Below, piece after piece: positions 34,910 through 44,775 of a stretch of DNA of 64,000 nt. The stretch spans positions 409,878 to 473,877 of the forward strand of contig NZ_QPFB01000001.1 in the NCBI RefSeq assembly GCF_004348115.1, in the 5' to 3' direction. The notes under the pieces are model-generated. The model did no database searches and had not been told where the DNA came from. It saw only the letters and a list, made by a program, of their open reading frames with translations. Position 1 is the first letter of the stretch. The number at the start of each line of letters is the position of its first letter. Made by a program: the position numbers and the translations under genes. Source of the stretch: Stenotrophomonas sp. ATCM1_4. GTDB taxonomy: Bacteria > Pseudomonadota > Gammaproteobacteria > Xanthomonadales > Xanthomonadaceae.

Positions 34910-37756
34910 ATGCAGTCCCAGCACGAGCGTCATCGCAAGACCATCAGTCCCGCTATCGCGGGGCACAGCCGTCATCTGCCTGCACGCTCCGTGCTTGCCT
35001 GCGTGATCGTCGCTGCGCTGGCCGGTATGTTGTCGCCGTCGCAGGCCCATGCGCAATCGGCCGAACAGCTGCAGCGTGAGAACGCGCAGTTGAAGGCCGA
35101 GATCGCGCGCCTGCGCCAGGCGGCCGGCCTCCCGCCGGAAGCCGGCACCGCAGCGCCGCCGAATACCGCGGCGCAGGCATCGGTCGAGCCGATACCCGCA
35201 TCGGACGTCGGGGATGCAGCGCTGCTGGATGCGGTGATCGTCAAGAGCGAGCAGATCAAGCAGCAGGCCGCGTCGATCTCGGCGGTCACCGGCGAGGAGC
35301 TGGAGAAGTTCCACGTCAACAACTTCCGCGACATCGTCAATCGCATCGGCAACGTGCGCACCTCGTGGCAGAACCCGAACACCGCCTCGATCTTCGTGCG
35401 TGGCGTGGGTTGGGCCGCCGGCGCCGGCGTGCTGGAACCCAGCGTCGGCGTCAGCGTGGACGGTGTCGGCCACGGCATCAATGCGATCTCCGCGTTGAGC
35501 AACTACCTGGACATCGAGTCGGTGCAGGTGGTGCGTGGGCCCAACGGCACCGAAGGCGGTCGCGCGGCCAACGTGGGGCGCGTGGAGATCACCACCCGCA
35601 AACCGAGCTTCACCCCGGAAGCGCGCGCGGCGATCACGCTGGGCGAACGCAACACCACCATCGCCACCGCGGTGGTGGGTGGTGCCATCATCGACCAGAA
35701 GCTGGCCTACCGCCTGAGCGTGAACCGCGAGGCGGCCGATGGTCCGTTCGACAATGCCAACGACACGCACTACAGCTGGCGCAATACCGACCGCACCAAC
35801 GTGCGCGCGCAACTGCTGTTCACGCCGAACGACAGGCTGGAAGCCAATCTGTCGGTGGATGTCACCCCGAAGGGCCGCGAGATCTGCGAGAACTGCTTCT
35901 GGTTCAACACCAGGACGCCGGCCACCTACGACTGGACCAATCCGGTCACCGGCCAACCGGGGCAGGTGAACTACGCCGAGGATGTGTTCGGCAAGCTGCA
36001 GCGGCGCTGGTTCGCGCAGAACCCGAACTACACCATCGATGACTACTACCGTCCGCGCGTCAACACCATCGGCGAGTACCCGAATACCTACAAGACCGCC
36101 GGCGTTACCGCCAACGTCGCCTATAAGCTCAGTGACGCCACCACGCTGACCTCGATCACCGGCTGGCGCGATTATGATTTCTCGCAGGGGGCGGGTTCGC
36201 ATACCGGCTTTGAGTGGTTGCGTGCCCCGCGCGGCACCCAGACCAGTTTCGAGCAGCTCAGCCAGGAGCTGCGCCTGGACAGCCAGTTGAGCGACGGCCT
36301 GAGCCTGCGTGCCGGCGGTTTCTACTTCCACGGCAAGTTCCCCAACTACAGCCAGACCGAGCGCTACGGCACCGATGCCGGCGCCTACTACGCCAACGCC
36401 GCACAGTACGCCCTGCTCGACCCGATCAACCCGGCATTGCCCAACGCGGTGGATGCCGCCGGCCGGCTGCTGCTGTTCAACTCCACCTACGGGCTGATCA
36501 CCCAGCGCAAGGAGCGTTACGACAACAAGACGCTGGCGGCGTACTCCAACATCAAGTGGGAGGTCAGCGACGATTTCAGCGTCAACGCGGGCCTGCGTGT
36601 CAGCCGCGAGACCCGCAACAACCGCGCCGGCAGCGCGATCCTGGCCGACGGCTTCGCCGGGGAACTGAACCCGGCCAAGGTCAACAACGTCGTCTACAAC
36701 GGCTTTGTCAACGATGCATCCGGCAACCTCGCCGCCGGCAACAACGCCGCGCAGCTGGCACTGGCCGACCTGGTCGCACAGAAGTACTTCGGTGCGACCA
36801 CCTACGGCGCGCTGAGCACCAGGCAACGCCAGCAGGTGGCCGCGGCCAAGGCGATCCGCGCCGGCCGCATCGGCAGCTCCTACCTGGAGGTTGCCGCGCC
36901 GGAGTACCAGGAGACGCTGTTCAGTGGCGTGCTCGGCGCGAACTACCGCATCAACGACGCGTTGACCATGTACGGCTCGTACCGCTACGGCGAAAAGCCG
37001 GGCATCACCCAGATCGTCGGCGCCACCGCGCTGGGCGGAAAGTCGGTGCCGGCCAAGGCCGAGTCCACCCAGGCCTGGGAGCTGGGCTTCAAGTCGCTGC
37101 TGCTCGATGACAAGCTCTCGCTGGCCGGCACCGTGTTCCTGCAGGACATCAACGACTACATCCAGAACACCTTCGTCTACGACGAAGTGCAGACCGCGTT
37201 GAACAACGACGGCAAGCCGGCCTACGTGGCCGCGCTCGGCAATGTGCCCAAGGTACGCACCCGCGGCCTGGAACTGGACGTGGCCTACTTCGGCATCCCG
37301 TACACCACGCTGCGCTTCTCCGGTGCGTACACGGACGCGACCTACCGCAAGTTCCCGCGCGCGCCGAACCCGGCCGAGCTGGGCGGCGGCAATCCGGCCG
37401 GCCCGTACTACGACGCCAGCGGCAAGACCCTGCCGGGTGCGCCGAAGGTCAGTGGCAACCTGTTCGCCGATTTCTCGTACCCGCTGGGGCAGGTGTGGGC
37501 GTTGCAGTCCAACCTGAACTACAACTACCAGAGCAGCTATTACACCGACACGCTGCTGTCGCGGTACGCCAGGACCGATCCACTGGGCACCACCGATTTC
37601 TCGATCGGCCTGGGCCGCCAGGACGGCCGCTTCGCGATCAGCCTGGTGGCCAGGAACCTGTTCGACCAGGACACCGGCGTGCCGCTGACCTGGAACTCGT
37701 ACAAGCCGGGCATTCCGCGCTGGCTGGGCGTGACGGTGCAGGCGTCGCTGTACTGA
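34910..37756 (+). CDS. TonB-dependent receptor with N-terminal coiled coil
   Basis: 948 residues. A long signal peptide ends near residue 48 (PSQAHAQ), followed by a predicted short coiled coil (EQLQRENAQLKAEIARLRQAA, about 52-71) before the plug. Plug motifs are seen (NNFRDIVNRIGNV, SIFVRGVG, EPSVGVSVDGV, IESVQVVRGPNGTEGG), then a long beta-barrel ending in GVTVQASLY. There is no STN domain, so signalling to a sigma factor is not expected. The ATG follows GAGGAA. The substrate is unknown; it is divergent from the exported OsmC-like gene. Confidence 0.92.
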   Translation: MQSQHERHRKTISPAIAGHSRHLPARSVLACVIVAALAGMLSPSQAHAQSAEQLQRENAQLKAEIARLRQAAGLPPEAGTAAPPNTAAQASVEPIPASDVGDAALLDAVIVKSEQIKQQAASISAVTGEELEKFHVNNFRDIVNRIGNVRTSWQNPNTASIFVRGVGWAAGAGVLEPSVGVSVDGVGHGINAISALSNYLDIESVQVVRGPNGTEGGRAANVGRVEITTRKPSFTPEARAAITLGERNTTIATAVVGGAIIDQKLAYRLSVNREAADGPFDNANDTHYSWRNTDRTNVRAQLLFTPNDRLEANLSVDVTPKGREICENCFWFNTRTPATYDWTNPVTGQPGQVNYAEDVFGKLQRRWFAQNPNYTIDDYYRPRVNTIGEYPNTYKTAGVTANVAYKLSDATTLTSITGWRDYDFSQGAGSHTGFEWLRAPRGTQTSFEQLSQELRLDSQLSDGLSLRAGGFYFHGKFPNYSQTERYGTDAGAYYANAAQYALLDPINPALPNAVDAAGRLLLFNSTYGLITQRKERYDNKTLAAYSNIKWEVSDDFSVNAGLRVSRETRNNRAGSAILADGFAGELNPAKVNNVVYNGFVNDASGNLAAGNNAAQLALADLVAQKYFGATTYGALSTRQRQQVAAAKAIRAGRIGSSYLEVAAPEYQETLFSGVLGANYRINDALTMYGSYRYGEKPGITQIVGATALGGKSVPAKAESTQAWELGFKSLLLDDKLSLAGTVFLQDINDYIQNTFVYDEVQTALNNDGKPAYVAALGNVPKVRTRGLELDVAYFGIPYTTLRFSGAYTDATYRKFPRAPNPAELGGGNPAGPYYDASGKTLPGAPKVSGNLFADFSYPLGQVWALQSNLNYNYQSSYYTDTLLSRYARTDPLGTTDFSIGLGRQDGRFAISLVARNLFDQDTGVPLTWNSYKPGIPRWLGVTVQASLY

Positions 37757-37798
37757 GGCGCAGGAAGGCATCGCCGGCCAGGCTGGCCCGTTGAGGGG

Positions 37799-38260
37799 TC
37801 AGCTGGCCGGCTTGAGGTCCACGCCTTCCATCGCCTGTTCAACGCTGTCCGCGTTGCAGCGCACGGTGGCGACGTGGCGACCATTGACCTCCACGTTTAC
37901 GCCGGCCTGCACTTCGTGCTCGTCGGTCATGCGGTCCACGCTCCAGAACACGTCATAGACCGTGTTGCCGTTGGGCACGTTGATCGAATAGGAGATCGCC
38001 CGCCCGATGCCTTCCCATTGCCAGGTGGAGGCCTCTTCGCGGCGCACCTTCAGCTGCATTTCCGGGGGCCGTCCAGGCTTGCCGAAGGTGTAGTGCAGCG
38101 TATCGCCCGCATCGCACAGCAGCACCTGCTTGCCGTTGGTGGTGTTGCAGGTGAACAGCTGTGTTTCGGCCGCGGCGCAGGTGTTGCTGGCCGCGGCCGG
38201 CATGGCGGTGAATGCGGCCGTCAGGGCCAGTGCCGCGATGGCATGTCCGGGGCGTTCCAT
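37799..38260 (-). CDS. small periplasmic hypothetical protein
   Basis: 153 residues with a signal peptide (HAIAALALTAAFTAMPAAASN, cleavage near residue 24) and four or more cysteines in the mature part. The rest is beta-rich (LLCDAGDTLHYTFG, GRAISYSINVPNGNTVYDVFW). The family is not recognised. Its 3' end faces the TonB receptor's 3' end across 42 bases, and it lies downstream of the YdfG-like gene on the same strand. Confidence 0.75.
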   Translation of the reverse strand: MERPGHAIAALALTAAFTAMPAAASNTCAAAETQLFTCNTTNGKQVLLCDAGDTLHYTFGKPGRPPEMQLKVRREEASTWQWEGIGRAISYSINVPNGNTVYDVFWSVDRMTDEHEVQAGVNVEVNGRHVATVRCNADSVEQAMEGVDLKPAS

Positions 38261-38316
38261 CTCGCTGCGTCTCCTTGTCTGTGGATGCGTGGTCCGCACG
38301 ACCGCCGCTGTGGTGG

Positions 38317-39069
38317 TCAGGCCTGTCGCGCGACCTGGAAGCCGGCGAAGGACTGGCTGACCGGCATCAGTTCCAGGCGGTTGATGTTCAGGTGCGGCGG
38401 CAGCGTGGCCACCCAGAAAACCTGCTCGGCGATGTCGGCAGCCGTCATCGGGTCGGCCCCCTTGTACAACTGGTCCGACGCGGCCTGGTTGCCGTGCGTG
38501 CGCACCAGGGTGAATTCGGTTTCGGCCATGCCCGGTTCGATCGCAGTCACGCGCACGCCGGTGCCGTGCAGGTCCGAGCGCAGGCCCAGCGAGAACTGGC
38601 TCACGAAGGCCTTGGTGCCGCCGTAGGCATTGCCGCCCGGGTACGGGTAGATGGCGGCGGTGGAACTGATGTTGATGATCGCGCCGCGGCGTTCGATCAG
38701 CTTCGGCAGCAGCGCATGGGTCAGCGTGACCAGCGCGGTGATGTTGGTGTCGATCATGGTGCGCCAATCGTCCAGGCTGGCGTGCTGGGCCGCGGCGGTG
38801 CCCTGGGCGAGGCCGGCGTTGTTGACCAGCAGGTCGATGTCACGGAAGCCGGCCGGCAATGCCGCCAGCGCCGCCTGCATGGCCGCGCTGTCGCGGATGT
38901 CGAACACCGCCGCATGCACGGTGCCGGAACCGAATTCGTCGACCAGCGGCTGCAGGCGCTCGGCACGGCGACCGGTGACGATCACCTTCCAGCCGGCCGA
39001 TGCGAAGCGACGGGCGGTGGCGGCGCCGAAGCCGGAAGTGGCACCGGTGATCAATGCAGTCTTGGACAT
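38317..39069 (-). CDS. ydfG: short-chain dehydrogenase, YdfG-like 3-hydroxy acid/serine dehydrogenase
   Basis: 250 residues. An SDR enzyme related to YdfG, which oxidises serine/3-hydroxy acids with NADP and reduces malonic semialdehyde. Rossmann TGATSGFG near the start, NNAG, and the catalytic Tyr/Lys segment NAYGGTKAF are visible, and TLPPHLNINRLELMPVSQSFAG near the end closely resembles YdfG. The start is at ATG 39069 (MSKTALIT). The substrate is inferred only from family. Confidence 0.85.
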   Translation of the reverse strand: MSKTALITGATSGFGAATARRFASAGWKVIVTGRRAERLQPLVDEFGSGTVHAAVFDIRDSAAMQAALAALPAGFRDIDLLVNNAGLAQGTAAAQHASLDDWRTMIDTNITALVTLTHALLPKLIERRGAIINISSTAAIYPYPGGNAYGGTKAFVSQFSLGLRSDLHGTGVRVTAIEPGMAETEFTLVRTHGNQAASDQLYKGADPMTAADIAEQVFWVATLPPHLNINRLELMPVSQSFAGFQVARQA

Positions 39070-39180
39070 TGCGGAATCCTTGGGGCAGGGATTTCGATTT
39101 TCGCACTTTGCGGTGGTGCGGGTGTGGGGAGGTCGCCGCCTCAAGCAAAGGGCCAAAGCCAAAGCGCCCCCTCATCCCAA

Positions 39181-39206
39181 CCCTTCTCCCGCAGGCGGGA
39201 GAAGGG
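39181..39206. repeat. 12-bp-arm palindrome of the CCCTTCTCCCGC family
   Basis: CCCTTCTCCCGC (39181-39192) and GCGGGAGAAGGG (39195-39206) around AG, preceded by CCCCTCATCCCAA. This is the same arrangement, inverted, as at 63695-63734. Confidence 0.75.
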
Positions 39207-39231
39207 CTAAAGCCAAGAGCCAAGAGCCAAA

Positions 39232-39290
39232 GCACCCCTCCTCAACCCTCCCCAGCACCTGCGGCGCTGGGGAGGGTTGAGGAGGGGTGC
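39232..39290. repeat. perfect 25-bp inverted repeat, 9-base loop
   Basis: The two arms (39232-39256 and 39266-39290) are exact complements of each other, starting GCACCCCTCC and ending GAGGGGTGC, with loop ACCTGCGGC. Long perfect stems of this kind are often mobile intergenic units, and could also act as a two-way terminator. Confidence 0.9.
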
Positions 39291-39530
39291 TCTTTGCAGG
39301 TAAATCAACGTCGCAAAAAGATTGAATTTCGAGCAGGCGCGCACTCAAAGCCCCGGGTGCGCTCCGCTTACCCGGGCTACAACGGCACAAACAAAAAGCC
39401 CCAACACCAAAGCGATGTCAGGGCCTGAATGTTCGAAGGGCTCTTCAAGTGATCTGTCAGTCGCAGCAGCCCCCTTGAGTAAAGGGGGCGCGCCGACAGG
39501 CGCGGGGATTTGGAGAAGAGGGGCACGGGG

Positions 39531-39557
39531 CCCAAAGTTTGTTTCACAAACTTTGGG
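39531..39557. repeat. perfect 12-bp inverted repeat next to the SPOR gene end
   Basis: CCCAAAGTTTGT and ACAAACTTTGGG around TTC, with a second stem (GTGAAG...CTTCAC) just after it at the SPOR gene's stop. On the minus strand this could serve as a terminator after the SPOR gene, though no long T-run follows. Confidence 0.75.
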
Positions 39558-39578
39558 GTGAAGCCGCCGTAGGCGACT

Positions 39579-40445
39579 TCACTGCGCCTTGATCGCCATC
39601 GCCTGCAGTCCGCTGCCGTCGAGCTTGGACTTGGCCTCGGCCAGTTCGCTGGCGGTGCCGTACGGCCCCATGCGCACGCGGTACACGGTGTTGCCGTTGA
39701 TCTGCGCCGATTCCACGCGCGCGGCCAGGCCCATCATCGCCAGCTTGGCCTTGGTGGCTTCGGCCTCGCCGGAAGCGCCGAACGCGCCGGCCTGCAGGAT
39801 GTAGCGCACGTTCTCGCTGGCTGCCGCAGGTGTGGCGGCGGCCGGTGCCGGGGTTGCCGCGGCCGGCCGGGTAGCGGGCTGGGCGGAGGCGACCTGGGCC
39901 GGGCGGGCCGGCGGGGCTTCGGCTACCGGCGTCGGCTGGCGCGGTGCTTCGCTGACCGGTGCCGGCAGGGCGGCGGTGGCCGGCAGCGGGCGACCTTCCA
40001 GCGCGGCCTGCGCACGCTGCGCCTCGGTCGGCGGGGTGGCGCTGGCCGCTGCGGCGGCACGCGCAGCCGCGGCACGGCGCTGTTCCTCGGCCTTGGCACT
40101 GGCCGCCAGCTCGGCGTCGGACATCTGCACTTCGGTGCCTGGCAGCAGGTTGTAGAACTCGTACTGCGTGGCAGGCTTGTCTTCCGGCTTGGTGGCCGCC
40201 TGCGCGGCCGGCCGTGGCACATCCACGCCCGCATCGACGTCGGCATCGACGACCGGCGCCGGCTGCGCGTCCGGGTTGGGTTGCGGGCCTACCCGCAGGA
40301 AACCGTCGCCGTCCTTCTTGAACAGGTTCGGGGCCGCCAGGAACACCACGGCAGCGATCGCCGCGCCGGCGACCAGCCACACCCACCCGGGCGTGCCGTT
40401 GCCGCTGTTGCGTCGTGCCTGTGTCTTGCCGCGTCGTGCTGCCAT
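39579..40445 (-). CDS. SPOR-domain membrane protein (FtsN-like)
   Basis: 288 residues. One N-terminal membrane helix (GWVWLVAGAAIAAVVFLAAP, about 20-39), a long Ala/Pro-rich periplasmic linker with Ala/Arg-rich helix, and a C-terminal SPOR domain (RYILQAGAFGASGEAEATKAKL ... VYRVRMGPY, about 210-288) that binds denuded peptidoglycan at the division site. FtsN has the same order. It lies 20 bases after argS on the same strand. FtsN itself is not proved. Confidence 0.85.
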   Translation of the reverse strand: MAARRGKTQARRNSGNGTPGWVWLVAGAAIAAVVFLAAPNLFKKDGDGFLRVGPQPNPDAQPAPVVDADVDAGVDVPRPAAQAATKPEDKPATQYEFYNLLPGTEVQMSDAELAASAKAEEQRRAAAARAAAAASATPPTEAQRAQAALEGRPLPATAALPAPVSEAPRQPTPVAEAPPARPAQVASAQPATRPAAATPAPAAATPAAASENVRYILQAGAFGASGEAEATKAKLAMMGLAARVESAQINGNTVYRVRMGPYGTASELAEAKSKLDGSGLQAMAIKAQ

Positions 40446-40465
40446 TTCTACTGCGTCTCCTTGAC

Positions 40466-42154
40466 TTACATCTTTTCGGGGGCGCTCACGCCCAAGATGC
40501 CCAGGCCATTGGCCAGCACCTGACGGGCCGCGCAGGCCAGCGTCAGCTTGGCGTTGCGCGAGGCCCCGTCGTCCACCAGCACCGGCGTCCCGTGATACCA
40601 CGTGTGGAAAGCGTGCGCCAATTCACGCAGGTACTGCGCGACCTGGTGCGGTTCCAGCGCGGCGCCGGCGGCTTCCACCACTTCCGGGTAACGCGAGATT
40701 TCGTTCATCAGTTCCAGCGACAGCTCGTCGCCGAGCAGCGACAGCGCGGCCAGGCCGTCGGCCTGCTTGTAGTCCAGGCCCTTCTCCTGGGCCTGGCGCA
40801 GCAGCGAGCAGACGCGGGCATGCGCGTACTGCACGTAGAACACCGGGTTGTCGTTGCTCTGCTGGCGGGCCAGGTCGATGTCGAAGGTCAGCTGCGAGTC
40901 CGGCTTGCGCGCGATCAGGAACCAGCGCACCGCGTCGCTGCCCACTTCCTCGATCAGGTCGCGCAGCGTCAGGTAGCTGCCGGCACGCTTAGACAGCTTC
41001 ACTTCCTCGCCGCCGCGCATCACCGTGACCATCTGGTGCAGCACGTACTCCGGCCAGCCCTGGGGGATGCCCAGGTCCAGCGCCTGCAGGCCGGCGCGCA
41101 CGCGCGCCAGCGAGCCGTGGTGGTCGGCGCCCAACTCGGTGATGGCGCGCTCGTAGCCGCGCTGCCACTTGCTCAGGTGGTAGGCCACGTCCGGCAGGAA
41201 GTAGGTGAAGGTGCCGTCGGACTTGCGCATCACGCGGTCCTTGTCGTCACCGAAATCGGTGGAGCGCAGCCACAGCGCGCCGCCTTCCTCGTAGGTGTGG
41301 CCCGAGCTGATCAGCTGGTTGACGGTCTCGGCGACCTTGCCGTCCTTGTACAGCGAGCTTTCCAGGAAGTAGATGTCGAAATCCACCCCGAACGCGGCCA
41401 GGTCCAGATTCTGCTCGTTGCGCAGGTAGGCCACGGCGAAGCGGCGGATCGCCTCGATGTCCTCGGCGTCCTTGGCACCGACCACCTGGCTGCCTTCCAG
41501 CTCGACCGTCTGGCCGAGCAGGTAGGCCTTGGCCACGTCACCGATGTAGTCGCCGTTGTAGGCGTCGGCCGGCCACTGTGCGTCGCCCGGCTTGAAGCCG
41601 CGCGCGCGCGCCTGCACCGATTTGGCGAGGTTCTCGATCTGAACGCCGGCGTCGTTGTAGTAGAACTCGCGCTTGGCGTTCCAGCCGTTGGCTTCCAGCA
41701 CGCGGGCGATGCAGTCGCCGATCGCGCCGGCGCGGCCGTGGCCGACGTGCAGCGGGCCGGTCGGGTTGGCCGAGACGTATTCCACGCCGACCGAGCGGCC
41801 GTTGCCGCTCAGGTTGCGGCCGTAGTCGGCGCCTTCCTTGAGCACGCTGACCACTTCGCGCTGGTAGGCCACCGGCGCGAGCTTGAAGTTGATGAAGCCC
41901 GGGCCGGCGATCTCGACCTTGGCGATGTCATCGCTGGCGGGCATGGCCTCGACCAGCGCCTGGGCCAGTGCGCGCGGGTTGCTGCGCGCGGCCTTGGCCA
42001 GCAGCATCGCGGCATTGGTGGCGAAGTCGCCGTGTTCGCGGGTCTTGGGTCGCTCGACCACGAATTCCGGCGGCAGGGTGTCGGCAGGCAAGGTGCCGTT
42101 GGCGCGCAAGGCTTCGATGCCTTGGCCGATGAGGGCGCGGAGTTGGGGTTTCAC
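40466..42154 (-). CDS. argS: arginyl-tRNA synthetase
   Basis: 562 residues, class I synthetase that charges tRNA-Arg. It has the HIGH-type motif [12 protein letters not shown] preceded by SANPTGPL, the KLSKRAG motif in place of KMSKS (common in ArgRS), and the DALR-type anticodon domain at the C-terminus ([13 protein letters not shown]). Normal length. Downstream is the SPOR gene. Confidence 0.97.
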   Translation of the reverse strand: MKPQLRALIGQGIEALRANGTLPADTLPPEFVVERPKTREHGDFATNAAMLLAKAARSNPRALAQALVEAMPASDDIAKVEIAGPGFINFKLAPVAYQREVVSVLKEGADYGRNLSGNGRSVGVEYVSANPTGPLHVGHGRAGAIGDCIARVLEANGWNAKREFYYNDAGVQIENLAKSVQARARGFKPGDAQWPADAYNGDYIGDVAKAYLLGQTVELEGSQVVGAKDAEDIEAIRRFAVAYLRNEQNLDLAAFGVDFDIYFLESSLYKDGKVAETVNQLISSGHTYEEGGALWLRSTDFGDDKDRVMRKSDGTFTYFLPDVAYHLSKWQRGYERAITELGADHHGSLARVRAGLQALDLGIPQGWPEYVLHQMVTVMRGGEEVKLSKRAGSYLTLRDLIEEVGSDAVRWFLIARKPDSQLTFDIDLARQQSNDNPVFYVQYAHARVCSLLRQAQEKGLDYKQADGLAALSLLGDELSLELMNEISRYPEVVEAAGAALEPHQVAQYLRELAHAFHTWYHGTPVLVDDGASRNAKLTLACAARQVLANGLGILGVSAPEKM

Positions 42155-42266
42155 GTGGACTATCTGCTTGAAGCGCGGAACTGACCATTTTACCCGACCT
42201 GTGGGTCAACCGCCCCCGGATCGCCGCAGGTGGGGGTCAGGATTGTCAAAACCGCGTTGACGGGCT

Positions 42267-42941
42267 TCACATCCAGCCACGCGCGGCCAATGACACCGGC
42301 GGGCCGTCACCGACCACGAAATGGTCCAGCAGGCGCACCTCCACCAGCGCCAGCGCCTGTCGCAGGCACCGGGTGAGGGCGCGGTCGGCCGCCGAGGGCT
42401 CGGGGTCGCCGGAGGGGTGGTTGTGGCCGACGATCACCGCCGCGGCGTTGTGGGCCAGGGCCCGCCGGACCAGCTCGCGCGGATGGACCTGGGCGCTGTC
42501 GAGGGTGCCGCTGAACAGCTCCTCGAAGGCCAGCGCCCGGTGCCGGGTGTCCAGGAACAATGCGGCAAACACCTCCTGCGTATGGTGGCGCAGGCGCTGG
42601 GCGAAGTAGCGGCCGGCCGCGTCGGGGTCGCTGAGCAGCGTGCCGCGCTCCAGCGCCGTGGCCAGGTGGCGGCGGCCCAGTTCCAGCGCGGCATTCAGCT
42701 TGCAGGCGCGGGCCGGGCCAAGCCCGCGCAGGCGTGCCAGCGCGGCCGGTTCACGGTCCAGCAGGGCCCGCAGCGAGCCCTGCGCCTGCAGCAGTTCGCG
42801 CGCGGTCTGCACCGCATCACGGCCAGGCAACCCGGAGCCCAGGAAAATGGCCAGCAGTTCGGCATCGGACAGCGCGCCGGCACCGCGTGCCAGCAGCTTC
42901 TCGCGGGGGCGTTCGGTGCGTGGCCAGTCACGAATGTGCAT
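42267..42941 (-). CDS. radC: RadC-family JAB-domain protein
   Basis: 224 residues. It has the JAB/MPN+ metal motif [14 protein letters not shown] and the upstream helix-hairpin-helix-like segment ([25 protein letters not shown]). RadC was named for DNA repair, but its real role is uncertain. I chose ATG 42941 ([17 protein letters not shown]) since E. coli RadC has a similar PREK near its start; a TTG at 42968 is possible. It is divergent from coaBC. Confidence 0.92.
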   Translation of the reverse strand: MHIRDWPRTERPREKLLARGAGALSDAELLAIFLGSGLPGRDAVQTARELLQAQGSLRALLDREPAALARLRGLGPARACKLNAALELGRRHLATALERGTLLSDPDAAGRYFAQRLRHHTQEVFAALFLDTRHRALAFEELFSGTLDSAQVHPRELVRRALAHNAAAVIVGHNHPSGDPEPSAADRALTRCLRQALALVEVRLLDHFVVGDGPPVSLAARGWM

Positions 42942-43037
42942 GCCGGCAGGTTGGGTGTTGATGAGCAAAAGGTGGATCGGCCCGGAGATACCCTTCGGTT
43001 AAGCTAATCGTTCTTGTGCAGCTAGGAATTTCCACTC

Positions 43038-44291
43038 GTGACCAGCGTTTCCCCGAGTACCCCGGCGTCCTTGCGGCCGCTGGAAGGACAGAAGCTGCTG
43101 TTGTGCGTCGGTGGCGGCATCGCCGCCTACAAATCATTGGAACTGGTGCGCCGCCTGCGTGACGCCGGGGCCACCGTGCAGGTGGCCATGACCGCCGGGG
43201 CGCAGCAGTTCGTCACCCCGCTGAGTTTCCAGGCGTTGTCCGGCCATCCCACCCGCACCACGCTGTGGGACAGCGCGGCCGAGCAGGCCATGGGCCATAT
43301 CGAACTGGCGCGCTGGGCCGACCGCATCGTGATCGCGCCGGCCACCGCCGACCTGCTGGCGCGGCTGGCGCATGGCAACGCCGATGACCTGGTGACCACG
43401 CTGTGCCTGGCCACCACCGCGCCGCTGACGGTCTGCCCGGCGATGAACCACCGCATGTGGCTGCACCCGGCCACGCAGGCCAACATCAGCCTGCTGCGCG
43501 CGCGCGGCGTGCAGGTGATCGGTCCGGAAGACGGCCCGCTCGCCGAGGGCGAATCCGGACCGGGCCGCCTGAGCGAGGCGCAGGCCATCGTCAGCGCGCT
43601 GGCGGCCAACCTGGCCGCACCGGCGGCGGCCGTGCCCGGCCGCCTGAACGGGACCCGGGTGCTGATCAGCGCCGGCCCGACCTATGAAGACCTGGACCCG
43701 GTGCGCTATGTCGGCAACCGCTCCAGCGGCAAGATGGGCTATGCGCTGGCCGCCGCGGCCGCCCGCCAGGGCGCGCAGGTGGTGCTGGTCAGTGGCCCGG
43801 TGCAGTTGCCCACGCCGGCCGGCGTGGAGCGCATCGACGTGCGTTCGGCCGCGCAGATGCGCGAGGAGGTGCTGTCGGCGTTGCCGGCGGATATCTACAT
43901 CGGCGCCGCCGCGGTGGCCGACTACACCCCGCGCCAGGTGTCGCCGCAGAAACTGAAGAAGACCGCCGGCAGCCAGACCCTGGTGCTGGAGCTGGTCCGC
44001 ACCGCCGACATCCTGGCCGAAGTGGCCGCGCAGGAGCAGGCGCTGAAGCTGGTGGTCGGGTTTGCCGCCGAAACCCACGACGTGGAGAAGTACGCCCGTG
44101 GCAAGCTGGCCGACAAGCACCTGGACCTGATCATCGCCAACCAGGTCGGCGTCGCCGGCGGTGGCTTCGAGAGTGACCAGAACGCGGCCACCGCCTACTG
44201 GAACGGTGGCCAGCGCGAGTTCCCCGGCACCGCCAAGACCCAACTGGCAGAACAACTGCTGGACCTGATCGCGGAGAGACTGGACGCATGA
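43038..44291 (+). CDS. coaBC: bifunctional CoaBC (phosphopantothenate-cysteine ligase/decarboxylase)
   Basis: 417 residues. Makes phosphopantetheine for coenzyme A: the CoaC half (N-terminal, [29 protein letters not shown]) decarboxylates, and the CoaB half ([29 protein letters not shown]) joins cysteine with CTP. The start is GTG 43038, with AGGAA upstream. Its stop overlaps the dut start by four bases (ATGA). Confidence 0.97.
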   Translation: MTSVSPSTPASLRPLEGQKLLLCVGGGIAAYKSLELVRRLRDAGATVQVAMTAGAQQFVTPLSFQALSGHPTRTTLWDSAAEQAMGHIELARWADRIVIAPATADLLARLAHGNADDLVTTLCLATTAPLTVCPAMNHRMWLHPATQANISLLRARGVQVIGPEDGPLAEGESGPGRLSEAQAIVSALAANLAAPAAAVPGRLNGTRVLISAGPTYEDLDPVRYVGNRSSGKMGYALAAAAARQGAQVVLVSGPVQLPTPAGVERIDVRSAAQMREEVLSALPADIYIGAAAVADYTPRQVSPQKLKKTAGSQTLVLELVRTADILAEVAAQEQALKLVVGFAAETHDVEKYARGKLADKHLDLIIANQVGVAGGGFESDQNAATAYWNGGQREFPGTAKTQLAEQLLDLIAERLDA

Positions 44292-44761
44292 GCAACCCCA
44301 ACGCATTGCAGCCCCTGCAGGTAAAGCTGCTGGACCCCCGTTTCGGCGATGCATGGCCGTTGCCGGCCTACGCCACCGAAGCCAGCGCCGGCATGGACCT
44401 GCGCGCGGCCATCGAGGCGCCGCTGGCGCTGGCACCGGGTGACGCGGCGCTGCTGCCCAGCGGCATCGCCATCCACATCGCCGACCCGGGCCTGTGCGCG
44501 GTGGTGCTGCCGCGCTCCGGGCTGGGCCACCGCCACGGCATCGTGCTGGGCAACGGTACCGGGCTGATTGATGCCGACTACCAGGGCCCGCTGCTGATCA
44601 GCGTGTGGAACCGCGGCCGCGAAGCCTTCACCATCGAGCCCGGCGACCGCATCGCGCAGCTGGTGGTGATGCCGATTGCACGCGTGAGCCTGCAGGTAGT
44701 GGATACTTTCATCGACAGCGCACGTGGAGCGGGTGGATTCGGCCACACCGGGGTGCGCTGA
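44288..44761 (+). CDS. dut: deoxyuridine 5'-triphosphate nucleotidohydrolase
   Basis: 157 residues, trimeric dUTPase that hydrolyses dUTP to dUMP, keeping uracil out of DNA and feeding dTMP synthesis. All five motifs appear: [45 protein letters not shown] and the C-terminal [10 protein letters not shown]. It is translationally coupled to coaBC and followed 14 bases later by algC. Confidence 0.97.
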   Translation: MSNPNALQPLQVKLLDPRFGDAWPLPAYATEASAGMDLRAAIEAPLALAPGDAALLPSGIAIHIADPGLCAVVLPRSGLGHRHGIVLGNGTGLIDADYQGPLLISVWNRGREAFTIEPGDRIAQLVVMPIARVSLQVVDTFIDSARGAGGFGHTGVR

Positions 44762-44775
44762 CAGGGGAAAACACG

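Larger units (their letters stand above)
39070..39578. other. repeat-rich intergenic region without genes
   Basis: About 500 bases with several palindromes (39181-39206, 39232-39290, 39531-39557 and one overlapping the SPOR gene's end), direct short runs AAGAGCCAA, and no credible gene. It divides the ydfG gene from the SPOR gene, both on the minus strand. It looks like a landing zone for intergenic repeats. Confidence 0.7.
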
